From Bathynomus jamesi (taxonomy: Eukaryota > Arthropoda > Malacostraca > Isopoda > Cirolanidae), in the NCBI GenBank assembly GCA_023014485.1, contig JAJOZX010000482.1:62001-126000 (forward strand): DNA of 64,000 nt. The letters run 5' to 3'. Each line of letters opens with the position of its first letter. Within the stretch, counting starts at the first letter, position 1. Below the pieces are notes generated by a model, which had not been told where the DNA came from, ran no database searches, and saw nothing but the letters and a program-made list of their open reading frames with translations. Position numbers and translations under genes: made by a program. Positions 40,100 through 49,976 of this stretch are shown piece after piece.

Positions 40100-42293
40100 T
40101 TGGATTCTCCTCCCTCGTTACCGACCGCAACTTGTACCTCGAACATGCCTTTGGACACACCTCCTCTAGAGCAGGGGTCCCACCCCAGATTCCCTCATCC
40201 AGCTACGGGCAACTACAACAGGGTCCACGAAAGATTCGCCACCAAAACCAGGCCTCTCGCTCTCTCCGTATGCCCCTCTCATTCGCCATCGACCCGCCTC
40301 TCCACGGCGAGAGCCCCGCGACGGACGGGGAAGTCGGCGCCCACGTCGGTTCTATCGACCACTAGATGTCCCAGTCCATCTCGAACCAACAGCTTTCCTA
40401 TCCCTACCCAGTATTCACAAACTTTTAGTTATTCGCTCCACTTCTGGGTCCCTACTGTCCAACTCTGAAAGAACATTTCAGGCGATCCGAACGCGCAGCA
40501 ACTCCAGCCGTTACGACGTCCGACCACAGAAGGATGGTTCCTTCCTTGTAAAATCGCGAACAGCGGCAGAAACGAATGCCCTACTCTCCTTCACAGAAGT
40601 CCTCGGATGCTCGGTAACCGTTTCCCCGCACCCTCGCCTAAACCAGAGTCAGGGCACTATCTTCGCCACCCGTTTATTGATGATACCCGAGAACGAGTTA
40701 CTAGAAGACCTCACACCCCAGAGTATCATTAAGGTTTATCGATTCACGTCTCGTCAAAGAGGTACCTCCTCCTCCATCCTATGCCTCCTCCTCACGTTCA
40801 ACACCCTAATTCCTCCCGGTTGTATTGTGTGGGACATGGGAGACCGCACGTCATGTGAGTTCTCGGTCCGCCCATACATTCCAGACCCGACGCGTTGCTT
40901 TAAGTGCAATAAGTTCGGGCACGTCATTTCGGTATGCGGACAACCACAACAACTGTACGTACGTTGCGGAGATATCGCCCACCCAGAACGATGTCCCAAC
41001 TTGCCTAAATGCTCAAACTGCGCCGGCGCACATCCTTCTTCGTCTCGCGAATGTATCTTTTTTAAGTTTGAGAAGGAGGTGCGGGCACTGCGGGTGGCAG
41101 ACTTCATCAGCCTCCGAGAGGTGCGAGATAGGGTGCGGAGTCGGGAGGTGAAGCTGCCCTCGGTTCAATTCCCTCGGCTCGCCGTTCGGATCCGCCCCTC
41201 AAACCCCCTTCGATTACTAATCCCCCTTCCCGATCGGGCCCCACGCCGGACCCGGCAGCCGCCTGTCCCCCTACCATGCCTCCCCACCATGCACTCCAAA
41301 GCTTCAAACTTCCCAGAACACTGGAATCGGGAATCTCTGTTCCCGTCCCCCAAGAACCCCGCTCTCACCGCACTCTGAGAACACACCCCAACCTAGCGCC
41401 CGGAGTAAACCAACGAGGCGGAGACGCCGGAGTGGGTCTCCAGACTCGCCGACCATCCAACAAGCCTCCCCCTCTTCTCCTAATTCTAAAAAAAAGAACT
41501 CGAGTACCTACACCCCTAACCCCGCCTAAGATGACCCTCTCACCCTCGCACTCAGCGCTACAGATGTTGACAGTCGTACTGACGTACATGTGTATCGCCC
41601 TATGGCGAGACACTGAGCAGATAACCCCACATCCGAGGATCCAGTGGACGCGGCACTGGCACGCCTACATGGTATGACCAGGGTAACCTCGGCAGCACCC
41701 CCGAGCCTCATGGATGTACCCTTACCCCCTGGAGCCATCTTCTCCACCCCACCACGAGAACACCCTGGTTCATCCCCCTCTACCCCCACTGAACCGGCCC
41801 CTCTTATACCTCCGGCCCTTCCTTCATCGGCCAACCTGACTTTGTCCTCTCCCCCACCCGCCCGGTTTTACAGGTACCCCTGTCGTCACCCCGGGCATCC
41901 CGGGAAACCACAAACAGACAGGGAGGTGCCAATATGGACAACGGAGCCCTTCCCACTTGCATGACTACTGAACCCTGCCTAGAAACTCAGCCCTCTGAGC
42001 CCGCGACGGTCCCCGAGCTGCCGCGATCCACGCCTCCGGTCTCGTTCGGTCGACTCGGGCCCACAGTCCCCGAAGAGGTTGGCAGGTCAGCCGATTCCCT
42101 CTTTGGTGAACGGCAGGTGACCCGGCAGTCCCCCGACTTACCCCCCACCATCATGAACCTAGATCTCCATCTACAATCCAACTCCCTAGCACCTTTACCC
42201 TCTCCACCTTTCCCTTGTCAAACAATGGACCCTCCAAAAGCGACAATCCTACATGGAACTGTAGGAGAATCTTCGCAAATTACGAAGGCCTAA
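40100..42293 (+). pseudogene. LINE ORF1, gag-like zinc-knuckle protein
   Basis: In alternating frames: LLMIPENELLEDLTPQS (about 40676-40725), CEFSVRPYIPDPTRCFKCNK (about 40857-40916), CFKCNKFGHVISVCG as a CCHC knuckle, VRCGDIAHPERCPNLPKC, and CSNCAGAHPSSSRECIFFK as a further knuckle ending near 41070. A long proline-rich tail follows to about 42293. The arrangement of RNA-binding domain, three knuckles and proline-rich tail is standard for arthropod I/Jockey ORF1. It would coat element RNA. Frames shift at about 40470, 40676, 41110 and later. Confidence 0.8.
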
Positions 42294-45200
42294 ATTCCTG
42301 GTTGCCTCTGCTCGCCCGGTGTGTCTGTCTCCAGGAGCTAATCCTGGGGACCTGACCAATGCCCCGCCCCACCGGATATTCTAGCACTACCTCCCCGTCT
42401 CCTACCTGTACACGAAGAGTGGCTGCCATCCTCGTCCACCGCAGAGTCCCCTTTCACAACCTCCCTATCAGATCCCCGTTACAGGTGGTTGCTGCCGGGA
42501 TTTTCCTGGACAAACAGTACAGAGTCCGTTCGATCTACCTCTCCCCTCACTCCCAAGTCTCCCGCGATGACCTGGTTGAGGTTGTTCAACAACTCTCCAG
42601 GTCCTTCTTACTCTTGGGCGATTTTAATAGTCGCCATCCCCTGTGGGGAGATACGACCTCCAGTTTTGTGGCTCCAACCCTGATTACCCTCATGGCTGAA
42701 CTCTCCTTCGAGTACTTCAATGATAGCTCTCTCACACACTACCACGCCATCAGATGCACCCCGTCCTGTATAGATCTGTCATTCATCTCGACGGACGGCC
42801 TCCTGGACTTCACCTGGCAAGTGCCTCACACTAAATCGACACGACCAGACCGTTCGGATACCGGAGAAGTGGATAACGGCCAGAGCTAATTGGCCCCTTT
42901 TCCGGAACAACACTTCCACACGTTGTACGACGGCCCACTTTCCATCTTCCGATGAATGCATTGCGTACGTTGAGGCGACTGTTGTCGCAGCAGCAAGCGC
43001 CAGCATCCCACGATCCCAAGCCCGACAAGTACCCTGGTGGAGCCCCGATTGCGCGGAGGCCATCCGAGCCAAGAAGAGTGCTACCCGACGATTTTATCGT
43101 ACGCGAACCCCCACCTATCGCATGGAGATGCAGCGGGCAAGAGCCGTTGCTCGGCGTGCAATGAAGAAAGCGCGCCGAGCTTCCTGGCGTACCTTCGTAT
43201 CAGGTATCACCTCCTCCACACCATCTGCTACCATCTAGAAGAAGGTACGGAGTGTCGAGAGACGACACGCCCCTTCCCGACCCCCGGTCCTCCGAACTAA
43301 TGACAGCCTTCTCTATGAACCTAGGTCGCTGGCGAATCTTCAAGCATCTACCTTCGCTGCCGTTTCCTTCACAGACAGCCCCCACGCGCCGATCCCTATC
43401 AAGGGCTTCCTCTCCTCCCGGACCTTTCAAGTACGGGTGGGCTCAGTCCTCTCAGACACCTTTCAGCAAGAGGACGGGTCCCACAGGGAAGCAGCCTCAG
43501 TGTCATATGTTTCTCAATCGTAATGAACACAGTAGCAAAATCCCTTCCACTCACCGTCCGTTCCTCCATCTACGCAGACGACTTTGCGATATGGTTCACG
43601 GGGCGGGAACTGCCCGTCGTCCAACGACAAATTCAGCTCGCCATCCATCGGGTGGAGAGGTGGGCGACATCAGTTGGTTTCCGCCTGTCCTACCTCTAAA
43701 ACCAAAAGCATGGTCTTCAACAGAAGAAGAGCCACAGCCACTCCTGCCCCCTCGGTCACGCTATACGGCGAGCCCCTCGAAGTGGTGCCCACCGCGCGGT
43801 TCCTGGGCATGACCCTTGACCGACGGCTCAACTGGGTTCCCCACCTCAGGCACCTGAAACACACACTCTAGCGTCCCCTCGCTCTCCAAGACCACCTTTT
43901 CCAGACCACGTGGGGCGCTGGCCGACGGTCCCTCCTCCGTCTTTGCACTTCCATGGTCCAGCCAAAGCTAGACTATGAAAGTGTTTATACGGATCTGCCT
44001 CCAGCACTTCCCTCCGAATTTTGGACCCGGTACTTAATAGGGGCCTCCGCCTCTCCACCGGTGCCTTCAACTCCTCCCCAGCTTCCAGCATCCAAGCAGA
44101 ATGTAACTCCCTCCCTCTCACCGACCGACCGGGTCTGCTCCTCATGAGGACCTACCTTCGCGCGCAGAGGCTACCTCATCACTTCTGTGCGCAGCAATTT
44201 CAGAACCTCCACCCCAGGGACAGAGCTGGCACTTCACTGAAGCGGTCCGCTCTTTCCTAGACCTTTCCAACATGCCCCCCTCCCTCAGTCACCCCCATCT
44301 CATATCATGTCCATCCTCCCTGGCTCCTCACCTCTATCAAGTTTTGCAGGGATTTATGTGCCCTGCCAAAAGCTACCACGACCGCTACAGTATACAAGTC
44401 ACTCTTCCAGGAACACATAACCCGATACCTGAACACTGTCCCCATCTATACGGATGGTTCCCGATCAGAGGTTGGTATGGCTGCCTCAGCTGTGATACTG
44501 ACCCAACCGCTCTCTTGAGCCGTCCCCCTTCCCTGTGAGGCATCTGTCTTTTCAGCAGAACTCTTCGCTATTCTGGAAGCCCTCGACATCACAAGCACCC
44601 ACTCCGCCAACTCCTATGTCATCTACTCAGATTCTCAAAGCGCACTGCTCTCCCTTGAAAAATTTAACCCCCCCTCACCCACTCGTCTGCACCATCCAAC
44701 AAAGCTTCCACTCCTTAACGGCATCCCAACACAAGACGGTCGCCTTCTGCTGGGTCCCGGCACATGTCGGTATCTGGGGTAATGAGGAAGTGGACCGTAA
44801 GATGAAATCCGCTTGCTCATTGCCAGTTTCCACCCGGCCACTCCCTTTCACTGATTTCTTCCCGACTCTCCGCTCCAACTTCCGTTCCAGCTGTCAACGG
44901 GAATGGGACCAGGCCAGAAACAACAAACTCCATCGGATAAAACCACAATTTGGATATTGGGTTTCCTCGTTCCATAGGTCCCGTCATAAAGAAGTAATTC
45001 TAGCCCGGCTCCGCCTAGGACACACACGAAGCACACACGGTCACCTTATGGCTAAATTGCCAGCCCCGCTCTGCCCCACCTGCCATACCCACATCACCCA
45101 CATTGTCGAATGCCTGAATCTGTCTGACCTCCGCACAGCTTTTTCCCCTACCTGTCCCGCATTCCCACGTCCGAACGTCTCCACGCCATACTCGCCGAAG

Positions 45201-45323
45201 GCCCCCACTTTTCAACGGAAGCGATTTTCTCGTACCTCACCCACTCTCAACTACTTCACCACATCTAAATCCATATCCCCCCCTCCCACATATTCAATAA
45301 CTGAACCTTCTCACCCCCCCTAG
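42190..45323 (+). pseudogene. LINE ORF2: endonuclease, RT and RNase H
   Basis: Endonuclease: WNCRRIFANYEGLNSW (about 42250), LLLGDFNSRHPLWGD (about 42610-42655), SCIDLSFIS (about 42765). Linker: basic YRTRTPTYRMEMQRARAVAR (about 43100). RT: a deletion joins the linker to PIPIKGFLSSRTFQVRVGS (about 43390), so RT motifs 0-2 are missing. PQGS, then SSIYADDFAIWF (about 43568-43605) and TARFLGMTLDRRLNW (about 43793) follow. RNase H: IYTDGSRSEVGMAASAV (about 44445), AELFAILEALDI, VIYSDSQSALLSLEKF (about 44620) and AHVGIWGNEEVDRK (about 44760). The C-terminal ARLRLGHTRSTHGHLM ends near 45323. At least ten frame breaks. Confidence 0.85.
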
Positions 45324-45429
45324 TTCAATACTCCCATCCCAGCGACACCACCCACCCTTTGTCTCGCCGAGATATGTACCACTCTAGGTACGAATCGGCG
45401 GCTAAGCAACAAAAACAAAAAACAAAATA

Positions 45430-45610
45430 TATATATAGCGTAGTAGTTAGCGTCGCTGACTACGAATCCATCGGCCCCGGGTTCGAGACCCGACGGCAGC
45501 CGGCGCGCAGCCAAACCCAGCTGTTCATCCTTCCACACAATAAAGAAAGTGGTTGGTAGATAAATGGGTACCCTAGGTGGCCTAGTGGTTAAGACGCTGG
45601 GCTGCTGATG
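45430..45610 (+). repeat. composite tRNA-derived SINE
   Basis: First tRNA-like unit 45437-45500: GCGTAGTAGTTAGCGTCGC (A-box region), a CTACGAA loop as in tRNA-Arg(ACG), and GGGTTCGAGACCCG (B box with perfect T-arm). A linker shared with 13690-13780 follows. A second unit has GTGGCCTAGTGGTTAAGACG and GTTCGGATTCCAC. It is a SINE built from two tRNA-like units, not a working tRNA gene. Confidence 0.65.
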
Positions 45611-45635
45611 AGGCGTAGTTCGGATTCCACGTTAA

Positions 45636-45709
45636 ACTGTAGATCTAAGGTGGAGTGAAAGGCTTGACCTTTGTCAGAATGAATAATTCGAGCGGAAGCT
45701 AACCAAAGG
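45636..45709 (+). repeat. recurrent module, copy 3
   Basis: ACTGTAGATCTAAGGTGGAG, then TTTGTCAGAATGAATAATTC and GAGCGGAAGCTAACCAAAGG. It follows directly on the composite SINE, so it is probably the SINE 3' domain. Confidence 0.65.
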
Positions 45710-45717
45710 TACCAAAG

Positions 45718-45718
<1 letters not shown>

Positions 45719-45757
<39 letters not shown>
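45719..45757. repeat. (AT)n microsatellite
   Basis: Uninterrupted TA run. Confidence 0.97.
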
Positions 45758-45761
<4 letters not shown>

Positions 45762-45796
45762 CAAACCCACAAGAAAACGAAAAATGATTCCAAGGT

Positions 45797-45829
45797 CTTT
45801 CGTGTATTCAGAAGTACAACTCGTCAGGG
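45797..45829 (-). ncRNA. hammerhead-ribozyme-like core in PLE-like terminus
   Basis: Minus strand: CTGACGA, stem GTTGTA-CTTCTGAA-TACAC (five pairs with one bulged T), then GAAAG. All CUGANGA and GAAA bases are present. Confidence 0.5.
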
Positions 45830-45831
45830 AA

Positions 45832-45860
45832 TGACGAAGTGTACTTCTGGATACACGAAA
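45832..45860 (+). ncRNA. hammerhead-ribozyme-like core, inverted partner
   Basis: Plus strand: TGACGA (first C replaced by A), then stem GTGTA-CTTCTGGA-TACAC with five perfect pairs, then GAAA. The stem is better and the core worse than in the partner. Confidence 0.4.
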
Positions 45861-45936
45861 GGGCTTGGAATCATTTTTCGTTTTCCTTGTGGGTTTGCAT
45901 CATTTATTCATTTCACGTGTTTAATTGTGAAATTAA

Positions 45937-45937
<1 letters not shown>

Positions 45938-46014
<77 letters not shown>
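45938..46014. repeat. (AC)n then (AT)n microsatellite
   Basis: CA run to about 45973, then TA run to about 46015. Confidence 0.97.
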
Positions 46015-46015
<1 letters not shown>

Positions 46016-46019
<4 letters not shown>

Positions 46020-47547
46020 GCGTATCGACAAGAAATAGACCAACAAATCGACAGACATACTTTCTTTCCACGCTACCATAAAACAGTTGGAACACACGTG
46101 CGCAATCAAACAATGGAGCGTCTGTTTCTTCCCAAAGAGGCGCCAATGTAAGCTTTTATCAAACAAAGGACAGGCGGACCAAGCGTCTTAAGATTTGGTA
46201 TAGTCCTACGTCACCAGGTATAAAAGCGAGCTTCCATTTGCTTTCATTCTCACTCTCACTCACTCGTACGCACGTCATCACGTGAGCAGCACGTCCACCA
46301 ACCGCTTTCCGGCCCCCTGGCCGGGGGCCACGGCCGCTACTTTCTTCAGGGCCTATAATTTGTCTTCACGTAAGATCTACAGACCACCTGCAGAAGCAAT
46401 CTTTCGAGGCCCAACCGGAATCACTTCGGGCCTGCGGTTTGCCGGGTCGGCCTTCAAGTTTCTCCACGTTCCTCGAGATATCTTCCGCACCACAGGCCTA
46501 CGCCTGCAATATCACAAGGCCAACCTGCACCTCGAGAAGTAACATCACCTCAGGCCTCCACGAAGCCTACATCCATCATCTCAAGAGGCTTACCGGACAA
46601 CGACAACCAGAATCTGCGTAATAGGTTCGTCGTCAACCCGCCTTCAACAAAGTTTACGTCACCATAAGCTAAGTACATCATATTCTAAGTACTCTTGAAG
46701 CCTACATTAGCCTACCACCGAACGGTAGGCTATACTCCCAAAGTGTGTATTTACGCGTTCCAACTGACTCTCGTGAAATAACGCAGTAGGCCTGTCATCC
46801 AATTCAAGTGTCATTTCAATACCTTATTCCGCGTATCATCCGTCATTATGTTCAGTTCACATTTACGTGTTAACCAAATGTTCTTTTGACGTAATCATTT
46901 AACATCACATAATGATCTTCTATATAAAATGATATTTGTGTATTTGTCAAGCATTTCAATTCATTATTATTAGGCCACATCAATTATTCTATGTGCATCC
47001 ATGCAATCATTTAGCCTACTTAATCAAAGTCAAGTATTCCATTCAATGTACCAAACGCACGTGCATTCTTTATATCAGTTACTAGGCCTATTCAATGTTA
47101 CATGTCGCCTGCCATTTACATACCATCGATGAGTATTACATTATTTATTACGTGTCAATTAAGCTATTAACATTTCATCTTATTAGCTAAGCCTATGCCA
47201 TAAGCATAACGTAAAACTACCAATTAATTACTGTCAATTCTTTGTTATATCACGGTGAATAAAATAACGGATTTATTTTCATAATAAACTACAAAAGTAA
47301 GGTGTCTTTCATAACCTTAATATTAATTTGCTTTGGGCGTAAACCAAAGCTGGTGACCTCGCTGCCATTTCGGTCACTTCCAATAGTATGGTGGACCTAA
47401 TCAAATAACCATTCATTCCAATCGGTGATACTGTATTACATCATAAATTATTAACCCAGCCTATCATTATAAAGCAATCAGTCATTGCCTTAATCAATCG
47501 TTGCATACAATTAAATCATTATCACCTTAAACGGCTAAAACTAGCTC

Positions 47548-47554
<7 letters not shown>
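46016..47554 (+). repeat. solo LTR (copy 3) of the 28971-33906 element
   Basis: Starts TGTAGCGTATCGACAAG and ends CTCCACTATA, collinear with copies 1 and 2 through the TATA box, the AATAAAATAACGG region and GCTGGTGACCTCGCTGCC. More diverged than copies 1 and 2 from each other. No interior or second LTR adjoins it, so recombination between LTRs is the likely origin. Confidence 0.85.
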
Positions 47555-47590
<36 letters not shown>

Positions 47591-47620
47591 TAATATACTG
47601 TGTGTGTGTGTGTGTATATA
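47555..47620. repeat. AT/GT microsatellite
   Basis: TA run, then TG run near 47601-47615. Confidence 0.95.
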
Positions 47621-47629
47621 TCCACTATA

Positions 47630-48398
47630 TATATATCCACTATAGTTCGAATAAGTAATGATAAATGACAAATACTATAGTTTTTTCTTTTTCATGATGG
47701 AAAGCCCAACGTGGGCATCGGGTTACTCGCAAAGAGGCCCCAAAATATAACTTCCCTCACCAGCTGTCTGCAAAACAGATAGGATCCAGCTTTGGGACAG
47801 GATCTAGGGTTTACAACTTACACCTAGCCTGCTACGTTCAGAACCTCAATATACGCAAGAAACTCGTTGCATTCACGTCGGATTGAATACATCAAAGAAA
47901 AAGGGGTAACTATTGTATTTTCAGCCAAAAAAACAAAACCTAAACCTCAACCCGGACATTGAGCGTCCACTTTTCAAGGCACATAATACGTCCGTTTAAT
48001 ATACACAAACTCAGAATGGTCCCCTGAGAAACTTATATGTTAAACACAGACTGTGCATGGAACAAGGAACTCTTCTGGGAAATTACATCCACTATAGTTC
48101 GAATAAGTAATGATAAATGACAAATACTATAGTTTTTCTTTTTCATGATGGAAAGCCCAGCCCAAAGCTGGATCCTATCTGCTTTGCAGATAGCTGGTGA
48201 GGGAAGCTATATTTTGGGGCCTCTTTGCGAGAAACCCGGTGCCCACGTTGGGCTTTCCATCATGAAAAAGAAAAAACTATAGTATTTATCATTTATCATT
48301 ACTTATTCGAACTATAGTGGATGTAATTTCCCGGAAGAGTTCCTTGTTCCTTGCACGGTTTGTGTTTAACATATAAGTTTCTCAGGGGACCATTCTGA

Positions 48399-48401
<3 letters not shown>
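47630..48401. mobile_element. foldback element 1 with long inverted arms
   Basis: Arms 48010-48159 and 48249-48400 are about 150 bp, near-perfect reverse complements (CTCAGAATGGTCCCCTGAG outside, CATGATGGAAAGCCCA inside). In addition 47632-47803 is repeated in reverse at about 48165-48325, so three related arms occur. No coding sequence. Outer words match element 2 and the relic at 28280. Confidence 0.8.

Positions 48402-48440
<39 letters not shown>
48402..48440. repeat. (AT)n microsatellite between foldbacks
   Basis: TA run separating the two foldback elements. Confidence 0.97.
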
Positions 48441-48444
<4 letters not shown>

Positions 48445-48740
48445 GAATGAACTCAGAATGGTTCCCTGAGTTTTTTATGATACATACAGACCGTGCATGG
48501 AACAAGGAACTCTTCTGGGATAATTAAATCCACTATAGTCCGAATAAGTAATGGTAAATGACAAATACCATAGTTTTTCTTTTCGTGATGCAAGCCTGAC
48601 GTGGGCAAAGCAGCCTAGCCCCACTACATTTAGAACCTCAATATAAGTAAAAGACTCGTTGCATTCACGTCGGATTACTTATTCGGACTATAGTGGATTT
48701 AATTATCCCAGAAGAGTTCCTTGTTCCATGCACGGTCTGT
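48441..48740. mobile_element. foldback element 2
   Basis: GGGAATGAACTCAGAATGG opens the left arm. The segment from CCGTGCATGGAACAAGG to GAATAAGTAAT (about 48491-48550) returns in reverse at about 48674-48739. The core contains ACCATAGTTTTTC and GACGTGGGC, diverged from element 1. Confidence 0.75.
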
Positions 48741-48755
48741 ATATATATATATATA

Positions 48756-49935
48756 CAGGGTGGGCCGTAAGTTTCCATACATAGGAAAATTTAAACGTTT
48801 GTTTTATGTTTCAGATACCCTAAGAATATGCGTTTGACGAAAGAGCAACGAATTGAAATCATACTGATGGCTGGGTCGGGAAGCAGTCGCATGGTTGCAA
48901 TGAACTTTAACAGACAACATGGAACGAACATCACACACGACACTGTGGCAAAACTTATTAACAAGTTTCAGAAAACTGGAAATGTTGCAGATCAACCGCG
49001 AAGTGGTCCAAGACGTACAGCCACCGATGAAGACACAACAGCTACGATACTTACAGCGCTTACACGGAGTCCCAGAAAAAGTACACGACGGTTGTCTGCA
49101 GAAAGTGGTGTCAGCAGATCGAGTATCAGGCGCATTTTGAAAGCAAACAAATGGCATCCATACAAATTGCATATGGCACAGCATTTGAGTGAAGACGACC
49201 CGGATAGACGGATGGAATTCTGTGAATGGGCATTAACCAAGTGAACGAGGATGCAAACTTTTCAACTAAGATCTTGTTTACTGATGAAGCAAATTTTTAC
49301 GTCAATGGAGAGGTTAATCGGCAAAACATACGTTATTGGAGTAATGCTAACCCTAACTGGCTGAGTCCGACGAAGATGCAAGGTGCCGGTAAAGTGATGG
49401 TGTGGGCCGGGATATGGGGTGACAGAATTATTGGACCAATTTTTGTCAGTGGAAATCTTAATGCCGAAAGGTATCTTAACATGTTGCAAGAAGAGATTTT
49501 CCCATCCCTGCTAAACGAGGAAGGTAACTTCCCAGTTTACTTCCAGCAAGATGGAGCTCCACCTCATTATGGTTTTCACGTGCGTCGGTATTTGGATCAG
49601 CAGTTTCCGGCTGCTTGGATTGGTCGGCGTGGTCCTGTGGAGTGGCCTCCCAGATCCCCAGATCTCACCCCCTTGATTTCTATCTTTGGGGGCACTTGAA
49701 GGCCATGGTGTATCAGGAAAAGATACGAGACATAAATCATCTAAAGGAACGTATCACCAACGCCATTACAAGCATAACGTCAACTGTGCTAATGCGTGTT
49801 CATCAACAGTGGGGAACACGTATTGAAATGTGTTTTCAAAACAATGGCAACCATGTAGAGCATATTATATAAATAAAAATGGTTGTCCATAAAAAAATGT
49901 TTATTTTTCCTATGTATGGAAACTTACGGCCCACC

Positions 49936-49938
<3 letters not shown>
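48756..49938 (+). mobile_element. mariner element, DD41D, complete ends
   Basis: TA-flanked, 1183 bp, with 34-bp perfect terminal inverted repeats (CAGGGTGGGCCGTAAGTTTC at each end). The transposase gene fills the inside. Well preserved except for two frameshifts. Confidence 0.92.
48828..49872 (+). pseudogene. mariner transposase (DD41D type), two frameshifts
   Basis: ATG at 48828 (MRLTKEQRIEIILMAGSGSS). Two helix-turn-helix parts: MVAMNFNRQHG and KSTRRLSAESGVSRSSIRRI. Catalytic core: [13 protein letters not shown] (first Asp, about 49272), [11 protein letters not shown] (second Asp, about 49550), [10 protein letters not shown] then [12 protein letters not shown]. Between the second Asp and the position of the third there are 41 residues, as in the rosa-like DD41D group. 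The first frameshift is near 49236. The second is one lost base at about 49673 in CCCCTTGATTTC, which removes the third catalytic Asp codon itself. It ends at stop 49870-49872. Confidence 0.9.

Positions 49939-49939
<1 letters not shown>

Positions 49940-49972
<33 letters not shown>
49940..49972. repeat. (AT)n microsatellite
   Basis: TA run between two transposons. Confidence 0.97.

Positions 49973-49976
<4 letters not shown>

Larger units (their letters stand above)
39576..45412 (+). mobile_element. I/Jockey-type LINE with RNase H, nearly full length
   Basis: GC-rich block of 5.8 kb bounded by microsatellites. It holds a 5' leader (39576-40100), a gag-like ORF1 with CCHC knuckles, endonuclease, RT, and an RNase H domain after RT, ending in an A-rich tail (about 45408). 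An RNase H in a LINE points to I-group clades. Many frameshifts and an internal deletion inactivate it. Confidence 0.85.
45758..45901. repeat. palindromic pair of PLE-like termini
   Basis: Two inverted copies, 45758-45829 and 45832-45901, with words GATGCAAACCCACAAG, AACGAAAAATGATTCCAAG and CTTTCGTGTATTCAGAAGTA. They meet head to head at CAGGGAATGACG. Each carries a hammerhead-like core. It probably represents two PLE terminal repeats left without any coding part. Confidence 0.6.

Noticed and set aside
40100..45323. Multi-exon host gene encoding zinc-knuckle and nuclease domains
   Set aside because: Order and motifs match LINE ORF1 and ORF2, and frame changes lack splice sites.
45437..45500. 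tRNA-Arg(ACG) gene
   Set aside because: The T arm is perfect but other arms are incomplete, and the unit is joined to a linker and a second tRNA-like unit repeated elsewhere. It is a SINE head.
45938..46015. Open frames with TH and IY repeats as peptides
   Set aside because: They are translations of AC and AT microsatellites.
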